Source: Begonia masoniana (lineage: Eukaryota; Streptophyta; Magnoliopsida; Cucurbitales; Begoniaceae). Taken from it: 64,000 nucleotides of DNA. Below the pieces are notes generated by a model. The model was given only the letters and a program-made list of their open reading frames with translations. It did not search any database and was not told the DNA's origin. The position numbers and the translations under genes are program-made. Of the stretch, positions 10,203 through 21,500 are shown in pieces. Each line of letters opens with the position of its first letter. The first letter of the stretch is position 1. The DNA lies in NCBI GenBank assembly GCA_022432975.1, contig CM039506.1:16008121-16072120 (forward strand), in the 5' to 3' direction.

Positions 10203-11864
10203 TCAGAGAATGCAAAGGCCCAGAGCTGACCTTAGTTCTTCAAATCTCAAGCTATCTAATGCTTTTGTGAAAATATCTGCTGTTTGCTTTTCTGTTGTCA
10301 TATGTTCCAAGATAATAGTTTTGTCTTCAACAAGTGATCGAATGAAGTGATGTCTGATGTCGATATGTTTTGTACGAGAATGCTGAACTGGGTTCTTCGA
10401 AATATTAATCGCACTCATATTATCACAATAAAGTGTCATGACATTCTGTGTAACACCATAATCTTTCAGCATTTGCTTCATCCAGAGAAGCTGGATACAA
10501 CTACTACCAGCGGCAATGTATTCTGCCTCAGCGGTTGAAAGAGATATCGAATTTTGTTTCTTGCTAAACCATGAAACCAAATTATTTCCCAAATAAAAAC
10601 ATCCACCTGATGTACTCTTTCTATCATCAGCACTTCCAGCCCAATCAGCATCACAATATCCTACAAGATTTGCGTTAGTGTCAAAAGAATACCAGATCCC
10701 ATAATCGGTTGTTCCGCATATATATTTTAGAATACGTTTCACTGACGCTAGGTGTGACGCTTTAGGATTTGCTTGATATCGAGCACATAGACCAACACTG
10801 TAGCATATATCAGGTCTGCTAGCTGTAAGATATAGGAGACTACCAATCATGCTTCTGTATAGACGGCTGTCAACAGGAATTCCTTTATCATCTTTAGACA
10901 GTTTCTCATTTGTTCCAATCGGAGTTCTTCGTGGACGAACTTTTTCTAACTGAAATTTCTTCAACAGATTCTTGGCATATTTGCTTTGAGTAATAAAGAT
11001 ACCTTCTTGTGTTTGTTGAATCTGGAGTCCAAGAAAATAGTTGAGATTGCCAACCATGCTCATTTCGAATTCTCCCTTCATTTGGTCAATAAATTCATCT
11101 ACCATTTTCTGTGACACTGAGCCAAAGACAATGTCGTCTACGTAAATTTGAGCAATTAAGATCTGACCTTTATGGTGGCGAATGAACAGGGTTTTGTCTA
11201 CTCCCCCTCGCTCATATCCCTTGGATAATAAATACACAGTAAGGCGTTCATACCATGCTCGTGGAGCTTGTTTAAGTCCATACAACGCTTTCTTCAACTT
11301 GTACACATGATCCGGATGATGAGGGTCTTCAAAACCCTTAGGTTGAGCAACATACACTTCCTCATTGAGAAGACCATTGAGGAACGCACTTTTAACATCC
11401 ATTTGGTAAAGTTTGAAATGCATGACACATGCAATGGCTAATAAAAGTCGAATGGATTCAAGGCGAGCAACCGGAGCGAATGTCTCGTCAAAATCAACTC
11501 CTTCAATTTGTAAGTAACCTTGAGCGACCAGCCGAGCTTTGTTGCGAATAATGTTTCCATGCTCATCACTTTTGTTTTTGTAGATCCATTTTGTGCCAAT
11601 AACATTTGTATCGGGAGGGCAAGTAACTAAGTCCCAGACCTGGTTTCTAGTGAATTGCTCTAGTTCTTCTTGCATAGCATTAATCCAATGTTCATCGAGA
11701 AGAGCTTCTGTGACATTTTTGGGCTCAAATGTTGAAGTGTAACATGCCATTTGAATCATATCCCGATAATTTACTCTAGGCTTGTCTCGAGTTTGAATAC
11801 CATCATCAAGTTCACCAATAACATCATCGGCAGAATGATTCTTTTGAACACGTGTAGATGGCTG
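10203..11864 (-). pseudogene. Element B pol, RT and RNase H part
   Basis: The C-terminal pol module is an open frame on the minus strand. Copia RT features include [20 protein letters not shown], the palm segment [26 protein letters not shown] and the catalytic YVDDIVFGS. RNase H features include [30 protein letters not shown] and [10 protein letters not shown]. The frame ends at 10203. It is intact by itself but cut off from integrase by solo LTR C, whose duplicated target ggctg is 11860-11864. Upstream residues read from C sequence (to 11936) are not native. It synthesises cDNA from element RNA; in this copy it could only act if expressed from the interrupted locus. Confidence 0.92.
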
Positions 11865-13981
11865 TGTAACGCCCCGAGTTATCTGAACCCGGTTCGTTAC
11901 CACTAACGCAAACATCACCAAGAACTCTCGGAGCAATTTACAATTTCACTCGAGGATCAAGATTTGATGCTTATTAAAACCTAAAAATGTTTAAAACTTG
12001 CAGCGGAAAATCATTTAGACAAGATGTGAATTAATAAAAACTGTAAAATAATGTTTGAAAGAATCAGTTGAAGTGTTAAGGAATAATTAGTTGAAGGAAG
12101 TAAAAGTTTAAATCGTTAAATACCGATGGGGTGACAGAGGTCAAACGCCCCTGCCGACGACTAGTCAACGGAATAGGCCATATATAAATAACAGGCTTCT
12201 GCCGATGACGTCACGACTCAAACACAGCTGCCGACGACTAGTCAACGGAATAGGCCATATATAAATAACAGGCTTCTGCCGATGACGTCAGCAGGATAAC
12301 TTAATTATCCAGCTTCTCCTGCCGGTGACGTCAGCCAGATAAACCCATTATCTAACTTCTGCCGATTGCTAAACGGCTAAGCAGAATGTCCTACTTATGC
12401 CGATGACGTCAGCAGGATAACTTAATTATCCAGCTTCTGCCGATACGTGCTTATCACGTGACTTTTAAAACGTATGCCGATAGAAGGCAAGTTTACTGCT
12501 TATCAACTACCGGTAGGACAACAAAACAACTACTCTTCTCCTGCCGATAGACTTTACCAAACAACATCAAATAGACGTATTACTCAACTTCATATCGATG
12601 GACTGAACAATTTGACAGTAAACTTGACTAACAATTGGACTCAACATTTTACCAAAACTCATTCTAAAACACCTCAATTCATTGTATTACTCAAATTCCG
12701 TAAAATCGGCATTCTAGAAATTCAACAGGACACTAACATCAGAAATTCTAAAATGTATTCAAAAGGTTGCAATCTCTACTGTTATAAAAATTCAACATAC
12801 TCAGACTAAATCATTGTCAATTAATTTCTCATATCTGCAGACATCAGTTAATCCGCCTCAACAGTTTGCCGAATCAGAACATGAGAGTACTCCTCCAACC
12901 ACATCTATTCATTTGCACGATCAAGGAAATCACCTGCTATATTCTCAACACCTACATCACAAAACTCATCTATTAGCCTAATGCTAAGTAAGCAGAGCAA
13001 GAAATGATGGAAGTACAGAGATATGCAAATCCTAAATATGCAATTTCTACATTCCTCTTCCTCAGTTATATTGCATTCATTCAACCGGTCTGATGATCCC
13101 TGATACAATGGGAGGTGGATCAGCTTTCCCAGGGTATGAATCCACATATATGTCACTTAAGGGGTGGATTAGTTCCCTTAACAGATGATTGATCCCTGAT
13201 ACAATGGGAGGTGGATCGGTTTTTCCCAAGGTATGAATCCAGTTATGTTCGATTAAGGGGCGGATTAATTCCCTTAAAAATGTATTGTCTCAATCTGTTC
13301 ACAACTCACCATGCTACTTCATGTAAATTCATTTTCGTTTTCTTTCCAAAATATGATGCATGGCAATTGAAATGAAACATACTTTCATGCATACAAGAAA
13401 ATCCTAGTGTTTTGTGATGTAGGCCCGAAGGCAAATACAAACTCTACTTACCTGGCCCTCCTGGAATTACTTGGTTGCTAGCTACTTCGGTTTAGCTCAA
13501 ACCTAAAATCGTAGGCAGTATGTTAGTTATACTTCATTCTAAACAATCCAGGAGTTTAAGGAAATAAATTATGGAGTTCGGATCTTCGTGCATTCCCATT
13601 TCACAGAAACCCGAATCTATACCAAATCATAGCGTTTTCCTCGAAACTTCATACATTGTATTCCCTCAGCTATCTAACTACTAAAATCACAAGAAGACGA
13701 GGAGAGTTCACCTAGGTTGAAGGAGAATCGAACAGGGGAATCGCCTGGAGAATCCTGCTGCTCGAGCTGAAAAACCGAGAGGAAATGAGGGAAAGGGTGG
13801 CGGCTACCGTGAAATAACTCAAAACCTCTTTCCTTAAATACGTTATCCACTTTTTAAATTTCCAATTACTCATATGCCCTTGTCTAGTCATCCACCAACC
13901 CTACATTTAATATTGCCATATAAAATGCACCATTAGCTACAAGAGATAGAGAATTGGTCTATATAAAAACCGGGTATTACA
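11865..13981 (-). mobile_element. Solo LTR C, Tekay-like gypsy family
   Basis: A 2117-bp segment with TGTAAC...TTACA ends flanked by ggctg (11860-11864 and 13982-13986), inside element B pol. There is no internal region, so it is a solo LTR left by LTR-LTR recombination. On the minus strand it shares landmarks with the LTRs of D, E, F and H: a TATTTAAG promoter-like box (about 13845), CTTCAACCTAG|GTGAAC, CAG|GTAAGT, CTTCGGGCCTACATCACA, and TTAAGGG/CCCTTAA hairpin modules (13150-13280). The 15-nt inverted repeat is at 12951-12965 and 13409-13423. A segment with ATGACGTCA sites is duplicated at 12150-12290. Confidence 0.93.
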
Positions 13982-15021
13982 GGCTGTCTAGTAGCAGGAA
14001 TAGCTTCATCACGCATGTTGATTGGTGCAAGCAGATCAGTGACATTTTCTGTGACATTTGCTGGAACAGTTTCGGAGACAGTATCTGAATCATTAGAGAG
14101 GTCTTCAGTAGAGTTCTGAGAGGAATCGTTTATAGAAATATCAACTGAATTCAGAGAATCATCGACCCGAACATTCACAGATTCAATAACTTTCTGAGTC
14201 CGCTTGTTGTAGACACGATAGGCACGACTATTTGTAGCGTATCCCAAAAATATACCTTCATCACTCTTGGGATCCATCTTTCCTCTATTCTCCCTGTCAA
14301 TAAGAACAAAACACGTACTTCCAAAAGGATGAAAATAACCGAGATTTGGAGTTTTACCTTTCCACAATTCATAAGGAGTCATTGTCGTTCCTCCACGTAG
14401 ATAAACCCGATTGATAGTGTAGCAAGCTGTGTTCATAGCTTCAGCCCAAAATTTCTGTGGAACATTTTTCTCATGTAACATTACGCGTGACATTTCTGCT
14501 ATTGTTCTATTTTTTCGCTCAACTACTCCATTCTGCTGAGGAGTTTTTGGTGCAGAAAATTCATGAGAAATTCCAAGTTGATTGCAGAAATCTTCAAACA
14601 CAGAGTTCTCAAATTCTCTTCCATGGTCACTTCGAATTCGAACAATCTTCACAATAATGCAATCCTTCTCTCGCTGAAGTCGAAAACATAAGGCTTTAAA
14701 GGCACGAAAAGTGTCGGATTTCTCTCTAAGAAATTCTATCCAAGTGTATCTTGAAAAATCATCGACCACCACATATGCATAACGTTTTCCTCCGAAGCTT
14801 TCAACTGCCATAGGACCCATAAGATCCATATGTAATAATTCAAGAACACGTTTAGTTGCTGGTGTTTGAGACATTTGATGTGACACTTTAGTTTGTTTAC
14901 CAATTTGACATGGTCCACAAACTTTATCTTCATCAACATTTATCATGGGGACTCCACGTACTGCTCCTTTTGAGATAATTTGCTTTAACATTCTGAGATT
15001 GACATGACCCAGCTTGCGATG
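13982..15021 (-). pseudogene. Element B pol, integrase part
   Basis: Continues in frame after the amber codon at 15022-15024 with HRKLGH and VNLRMLK, the HHCC zinc-binding domain (Cys pair in CGPCQIGK), and the D,D,E core: HMDLMGPM, RSDHGREFEN and NGVVERKNRT. A C-terminal tail rich in NVT/Ser/Asp (ANVTENVTDLL) follows. It ends at the solo LTR C insertion; the few residues read beyond 13982 come from the LTR. Integrase joins element cDNA to the chromosome. Separation from RT and the upstream stop make this copy unlikely to yield a working polyprotein. Confidence 0.92.
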
Positions 15022-17181
15022 CTATAATAAAGTGTCTTCCATACTTGATCGAGCACAAGTAGATGATGATGAAATGAGATAGCAATTATCAGAAGACCTT
15101 ATTCCTTCGATTATGCATTTATTTGTATGATCCGAGACAACACATTTGTTGCGAGTGAAATGCACCTTCAGATCTTGATCACACAACTGACTTATGCTGA
15201 TAAGATTCGCTTTCAAACCTTTTACAAGAAGAACATTTTCCAGAGAAGGCAGTCCAGGAACGTCTAATGTTCCCTTTCCAATGACATTTTCTGTGACGCC
15301 GTTTCCAAAAGTTACTTTTCCCAAACCTCCTGATGTAATATTCTTTAAAAATCGTTCTTCACCTGTCATATGTCGTGAACATCCGCTGTCAAAGTACCAT
15401 GCTTCAACAGATGCTGCCTTTAGAGAAGTATGAGTAACATTACATTTTAAAAAAGATTTCTGGACCCATTTCTGTTTGGGAGATCTGTATGAGGAGATAT
15501 ATCCAGCAGCACCTTTTCTCAAATCATTAAGATAAACAAAGCACCTAGGGCGAATATGACCTTGACGAAAACAATAATGGCAGATTGGAATAAATTTGTT
15601 ACCTTTAACTTTAGAAATATGGAGATTGGACTTCATCTGATAACTGTCTTTATGGTTTGATTTCTGTTCAGTGTTGTTGATGGATATTGCAACTTTCTTC
15701 CCTTTATTTTCAGCATCGATATTTTCCACTTTTGGAGACATTGAACATTCTCCTTTGTAACCAATCCCAGAGATATCATCACAAGATCTTCTGGCCATAA
15801 AAATATCATCAAGAATAGAGGAACTTGAGTTTAGCATTCTGACATGCTTCTTCATGTGATTTAGTTCATTTGTCAACTGCTCTATCTCATTCTGGCTAGA
15901 TTTCTGTTTTGCTTTCAAATCAATAACACAATCTTGAAGACTTCCATTTTCATTTTTCAGATTTCCAATCTGTCTTCGAAGATGTTGATTTATTTCGACC
16001 AATTCTGTCCATTTTTCATGAAGTTTCTTGTATTCATCAATCAGATTTTCTTTTGTATTATCATCGCTATTTTCAGACATACTGTCAGAGACATTTTGAG
16101 TGACATTATCAGAACTTGTTGTTTTGGCTTTAGCAACAAGTGCCATATTTTGGTTTGAGATTTCATCTTCTTTTTCTGAGTCACTCTCACTCCACGTGGT
16201 GTTGAGAGAAGTCTTTTTCTTCTTCAAGGTATTTGCACATTCAGCCTGAATATGTCCATAGCCATCACATTCTCTACATTTAATTCCCCTGTTATTCCAT
16301 ACCTTTTCTGAAGGTTGACTTTCGTCTTTGGGCTTCTTATAACTTGTAGAGTCATTCTTGGTGTGAGTGACATTTTGTCTGACACTGCGATTATTTCTAC
16401 CAAATTTCTTCAATACTCTGCTGAAATTTCTCGATATCAATGCTATGGATTCTTCCAGATCATCTTCATTACATTCTTCAGAGTTCTGCATTTCAACTTT
16501 TAAAGCCAACCCTTTCCCTTTCTTTGTTTCCATATTTTCGTCGAGATTCATCTCAAATGTTCTAAGGGAACCCATCAGCTCATCTAATTTCATCATGGTG
16601 ATATCTTTTGCTTCTTCAATTGCAGTAACTTTATAAGCAAAACGTTGAGGCAGAGATCTTAGAGTTTTTCTCACAAGCTTCTCTTCAGAAAAAATTTCAC
16701 CAAGAGCAAAAGCTTCATTCGCAATGTCACAGAGTCTTTCATTAAACTCGGCAATGGTTTCAGCATCATGCATCTTCAAGTTTTCAAATTTAGTTGTTAA
16801 AAACTGCATTTTTGATAGCTTTACTGCTGAAGTACCTTCATAAGTAGTCTGAAGAATATCCCAAGCCTTTTTAGCAGACACACATGTAGAAATAAGTTTG
16901 AATTGAGAAGGATCAACACCATTGAAAATCGCATTAAGAGCTTTTGAGTTACTATTGGCTAGAGCATCTTCAGTCACAGACCAGCTTTCTTCAGGTTTAA
17001 TAGATACAACTCCAGCTTCGCTTGTAGTCGTTGGTGAATCCCAGCCTGTTAGAATAGATTTCCAGGCTTTCTCATCAATAGCCTTAATAAAAGCTCTCAT
17101 TCGAGCTTTCCAGTAAGCATAATTGTTTCCATTTAGCAAAGGTGGACGCATTGTTGAACCTCCTTCTTTCATAGAGTCCAT
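15022..17181 (-). CDS. Element B gag-protease polyprotein (ends at amber)
   Basis: 719 residues starting MDSMKEGGSTMRPPLLNGNN, the usual Sirevirus gag start, 70 bp after the LTR. Capsid-like region at residues 1-220. The first zinc knuckle CRECDGYGHIQAEC is near residue 300, a coiled-coil-rich stretch at 385-450, and a second knuckle CHYCFRQGHIRPRC near 530. The aspartic protease site WYFDSGCSRHM is near 595. The frame stops at a TAG where the family has Trp (in LWHRKLGH), immediately before integrase, so the stop is a point nonsense mutation rather than a designed boundary. Gag packages element RNA and the protease processes the polyprotein. Confidence 0.92.
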   Translation of the reverse strand: MDSMKEGGSTMRPPLLNGNNYAYWKARMRAFIKAIDEKAWKSILTGWDSPTTTSEAGVVSIKPEESWSVTEDALANSNSKALNAIFNGVDPSQFKLISTCVSAKKAWDILQTTYEGTSAVKLSKMQFLTTKFENLKMHDAETIAEFNERLCDIANEAFALGEIFSEEKLVRKTLRSLPQRFAYKVTAIEEAKDITMMKLDELMGSLRTFEMNLDENMETKKGKGLALKVEMQNSEECNEDDLEESIALISRNFSRVLKKFGRNNRSVRQNVTHTKNDSTSYKKPKDESQPSEKVWNNRGIKCRECDGYGHIQAECANTLKKKKTSLNTTWSESDSEKEDEISNQNMALVAKAKTTSSDNVTQNVSDSMSENSDDNTKENLIDEYKKLHEKWTELVEINQHLRRQIGNLKNENGSLQDCVIDLKAKQKSSQNEIEQLTNELNHMKKHVRMLNSSSSILDDIFMARRSCDDISGIGYKGECSMSPKVENIDAENKGKKVAISINNTEQKSNHKDSYQMKSNLHISKVKGNKFIPICHYCFRQGHIRPRCFVYLNDLRKGAAGYISSYRSPKQKWVQKSFLKCNVTHTSLKAASVEAWYFDSGCSRHMTGEERFLKNITSGGLGKVTFGNGVTENVIGKGTLDVPGLPSLENVLLVKGLKANLISISQLCDQDLKVHFTRNKCVVSDHTNKCIIEGIRSSDNCYLISSSSTCARSSMEDTLL

Positions 17182-17237
17182 CGTAGCAAAACCAAGATCA
17201 AGTCCCGCGGATCTCGCCTAAGAAACAGAGACGACTC

Positions 17238-17249
17238 GCTCTGATACCA
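17238..17249 (-). promoter_or_regulatory. Primer-binding site of element B
   Basis: TGGTATCAGAGC on the minus strand, 2 nt after the 5' LTR end. It is complementary to the 3' end of plant initiator tRNA-Met and primes minus-strand cDNA synthesis. Confidence 0.92.
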
Positions 17250-17251
17250 AT

Positions 17252-18220
17252 TGATAGATCAAGGTTAGTGACTCGTTGTTATAAAGTGTTGTAACACTTC
17301 GTGTGACACCAGTTATAAATACGATATCGGACAATAATAAAATGCGGAAATTAACGACACAGGAGGTTGTTAACGCAGTTCGGCAATCAGCCTACATCTG
17401 CGGGGCCACGCCCAGATATGAAAACATTTCACGAGTTCAACCAAGGTTACAAGACACTCGGACTAAAACAAAATAAGACTCCCTCTTATCTTTGATGCCG
17501 CCTCCTTCAACCTTTACTAGTGAAACTGTTTTGCGAGCTCCCCTCGACTTAAATGTGACAAGCTCCCCTTGTCTCAGATGGCAAGCTCCCCTTGCCCACG
17601 ATAAAAATAACAATCACAAGAATAAATTCCTATGACACTGTCTATGACGCTTAACAGTGTCTTAGGATATGATCACCCAGAACAGGCTTCAACAATTCAG
17701 TCTTTGATAAGACTAAATCAAATAATCACATACACCACATAGAACCAAGGGTGAAGAAATAAGAACGCCCAGATGAATAGAGAATTCCCCAAAACACAAA
17801 ATTGGCGTCGGCACCTTTAAACATAAAAAACAAGTCTTTTTATCAAACGCAAGGTGCAGATCTGTTTCTCTCACTAATATCTTCTTGAAACAGACTTTTC
17901 ATTCAAAAGATCCTTTCCCACGAAGTCAGCCTAAGGATCCGAAAACTCTGCCAAACAAACTTGTCGCAGAGACACTTTCTATGACACTTTAGGAAAGTAT
18001 CCCAAATATTTAGGAATATGAACCAAGTTTGTTACGATTCCTTTTTCAACAAATCTTATTTGAATTTACGAAATATTCTGCCAAATATTATCTCCAAAAT
18101 AGATGGATAGAATAATATATATATCCCAAAAGAATATAATTACCATAAACATAATTTCCATAACTTACCAAAATCAATAAGTTGCCAAAAACATACTGCC
18201 AACCCATAATAGCATTAACA
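17252..18220 (-). repeat. 5' LTR of element B
   Basis: 969 bp, matching 6799-7767 with about three visible substitutions (for example AATGCGG against AATGAGG). It is followed by target duplication ctata at 18221-18225. It drives the element's transcription and carries the same palindromes and paired TGACAY motifs as the other LTR. Confidence 0.96.
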
Positions 18221-18225
18221 CTATA

Positions 18226-18567
18226 TAATCATATCATATAAAATACAATCACTTTATGTCACTACATATATAGTCGGGATTTGACTATACGTTCTCAACG
18301 AAGTGAACTGTATTTATGACTTTATTAATTTGAAGATCCTTTACTTCAAATATAAGTCATGGACTATTGTGATTATTTCTTTTTAAATTTAATCCCACAT
18401 ATATCAGCATATATGTAAATTTAAAATTGCATAAATAATCAAGGATTTTTCTTTGAATTTATAAAGCATATCGAATAATGCAAACATAAAAATCATAAAA
18501 TTTATTTATTAATTTCAGCAATAAAAATGTTCATAACATTTGCTTGTTGGGCACATTATTCCCAACA
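18226..18567 (-). repeat. 3' LTR of element A, inner part
   Basis: Continuation of the LTR split by element B. It matches 25712-26053 apart from single-base differences and ends TTCCCAACA. No gene. Confidence 0.95.
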
Positions 18568-18580
18568 ATCTCCCACTTGC
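18568..18580 (-). promoter_or_regulatory. Polypurine tract of element A
   Basis: Minus strand AAGTGGGAGAT immediately upstream of the 3' LTR, overlapping the region just after the pol stop. Typical plus-strand primer for copia elements. Confidence 0.88.
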
Positions 18581-18581
18581 C

Positions 18582-21500
18582 CTAAAGCAAATGAGACATG
18601 TCTCTAATCCCTAATCCTTCAAGATGTTTATCAAAACTCTTTGCAGGCAACGTCTTGGTGAAGGGATCTGCAAGATTCTCAGTGGTTGGAATCTTCAAAA
18701 CGGCGACGTCTCCACGTTGCACGATCTCTCTAATCAGATGATATTTTCTTTCTATATGCTTTGATCTTTTGTGGCTTCTCGGTTCTTTAGAATTCGCCAC
18801 AGCACCACTATTATCACAATAAAGTGTGAGTGGTTTATTCATATCTGGAACAACTTCCAGATCACTAAAGAACTTGCGGAGCCAAACAGCTTCTTTAGCT
18901 GCTTCTGAAGCAGCTATGTACTCGGCTTCCATAGTCGAGTCAGAAACTCCTCCTTGTTTGGTACTTCTCCAAACAATGGCTCCACCACAAAGAGTAAAAA
19001 CTGATCCAGATATCGACTTTCGATCATCTATATCAGATTGAAAATCAGAATCCGTATATCCTGTAGGAATCAAATCCCTACCAGAATATACAAGCATATA
19101 ATTTCTCGTTCTCCTAAGATACTTGAGAATGTGCTTGACTGCTATCCAGTGATCCAATCCTGGATTAGACTGAAAACGGCTAACTATCCCTACTGCATAG
19201 CAAATGTCAGGTCTTGTGCATAACATAGCATACATCAAGCTACCAACTGCTGATGCATATGGATAGCGTCTCATATCCTCTTCCTCTTGAGGCGTGTCAG
19301 GACACTGCTTCTTAGAAAGAGTAACTCCATGACGAGAAGGTAAATTACCCTTCTTAGAGTTCTGCATTGAATATCTGACGAGCATCTTGTCAATATACAA
19401 TGCTTGAGACAAGGCTAACAATTTATTCTTGGGATCTCTAAATAGACGAATCCCAAGAATATAGCTCGCTTCTCCCAAATCTTTCATTTGGAATTGCTTA
19501 GCCAACCAAGCTTTTATGTCTGATAATAATCCTACATTATTCCCAATAAGTAGAATGTCATCGACATAAAGAATCAGAAAAACCACTTGCTTCTCCTTGA
19601 AGAGTTTGTATACACAAGACTCATCAAGACACTGCACAAATCCATAAGATTTGATTGCATCATCAAATCTCATATTCCATGACCTGGATGCTTGCTTGAG
19701 TCCATAAATAGACCTATGCAATTTACAAACCTTTTGTTTTGCATCTTGTACTATGAAACCCTCTGGCTGCTCCATGTAGATAGACTCCTCAAGATGGCCA
19801 TTCAAAAAAGCTGTCTTGACGTCCATCTGCCATATCTCATAATCATAATGAGCAGCTATGGAAAGCAGAATACGAATAGACTTAAGCATTGCTACTAGTG
19901 AGAAGGTTTCTTCATAGTCAATCCCTTCCTTTTGGGTATAACCCTTAGCCACCAGTCTAGCTTTGAATGTCTCTACATTCCCGTCTATTCCAAGTTTCCT
20001 CTTGTAGATCCATTTACACCCAATGGGTTTTACCCCTTCAGGTAAATCTACAAGATCCCAGACTGAGTTGGAATACATAGATTCCATTTCAAGTTTCATA
20101 GCTTCAAGCCATGCATCTTTGTCAGAGTCTTCCATTGCACATCTATATGTCAATGGATCATCCTTCCCATCATCGGTGATAGCAACTTGTGCTTCACCAA
20201 CGTGTCGATATCGAGATGGTAGTCGTACTACCCTATCGCTACGACGAAGTGTAATGATAGGTTGACCAGAAAGAGTGGTGTTTCTTGTAACTTGTGGATC
20301 AACAACTGTTGTTGTAACAGGTCTAACCTGGTCAGATTGAATCTCATCTAAGACAATCTTACTTTGAGGTTTGTAATTTGTTATATAGTCATGTTCAAGA
20401 AATGTGGCATTTGTCGATACAAATACCTTATTATCCTGAGGACCATAAAACAAACCTCCTCTTGTGCCTACCGGATATCCAACAAACATGCAAACCTCAG
20501 TTTTTGGTTCCAACTTCCCGGTCTTACCTACTAGCACATGTGCTGGACAACCCCATATGCGAAAGTGTCTCAAACTAGGTTTGTGACTACTCCACAACTC
20601 AAAGGGTGTTTTAGGTATAGACTTAGATGGAACTACATTAAGTATGTAGGTTGCTGTTTGTAAAGCATACCCCCAAAACGATTTTGGAAGATAAGAATAG
20701 CTCATCATGGATCTTACCATATTAAGCAATGTTCGATTTCTTCTTTCAGCAACACCATTTTGCTGAGGTGTGCCTGGTGCTGTTAGTTGGGATACTATCC
20801 CATTTTCTAACAGATAATCCTTGAATTCACTGTCAAGGTACTCACCACCTCGATCTGATCGAAGACACTTGATTGTCTTACCTAATTTGTTCTCAACTTC
20901 AGCTTTAAAATCTTGAAACTTTCTAAAAGTTTCAGACTTAAGCTGAATCAGGTAAGTATATCCATATCTTGAGTAATCATCTATGAATGTCACAAAGTAC
21001 TCATAGCCACCTCTGGCCCGTATAGATATTGGGCCACATACATCTGAATGTATTAGCTCAAGTGTTTCTTGAGCCCTTTGGCCCTTTCCAATAAAGGACC
21101 TTTTGGTCATTTTACCTTCTAGACACGATTCACAAACAGGTAAAGATCCAACGGTTAGATCTTTTAAAGGACCATCCTTAACAAGTCTGTTGATTCTATC
21201 AAGATTAATATGACCAAGTCGTAGGTGCCAAAGATATGTATCATCAGTATGAGAAATCTTTTGCTTCTTGGATTTAGGCAATTCAACTTTGAACATTTCA
21301 GTATTCAACAGTGATGAATTTATGATGGGCCTTATCATATAAAGTCCATTTTCCATTGAGCCTGAACAAATATTTAAACCATTTCGAGAAATAATAACTG
21401 CATTATTATCAAAAGAAATAGCATATAATTGTTCAATTATTCGAGAAACAGAAATTAGGTTTCTAGTAAACCCTGGAATAAAATAAATGCTTTCTAAAAA

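Larger units (their letters stand above)
6799..18220 (-). mobile_element. Sirevirus-like copia retrotransposon B (hosts solo LTR C)
   Basis: Minus-strand Ty1/copia element with two 969-bp LTRs (17252-18220 and 6799-7767) that begin TGATAGATC and end ATTAACA. The target duplication is ctata (6794-6798 and 18221-18225), placed inside the 3' LTR of element A. Sirevirus hallmarks seen: gag with a CRECDGYGHIQAEC knuckle, several polypurine tracts before the 3' LTR, and an extra reading frame between RNase H and the 3' LTR. By eye the LTRs differ at only about three positions, so the insertion is recent. Pol is broken by one amber codon and by insertion of solo LTR C. A 12-nt-spaced TGACAY motif recurs throughout (see findings). 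Confidence 0.95.

Noticed and set aside
17230..17250. tRNA gene near LTR ends (TGGTATCAGAGC phrases)
   Set aside because: Only the 12-13 nt primer-binding complement is present, not a cloverleaf.
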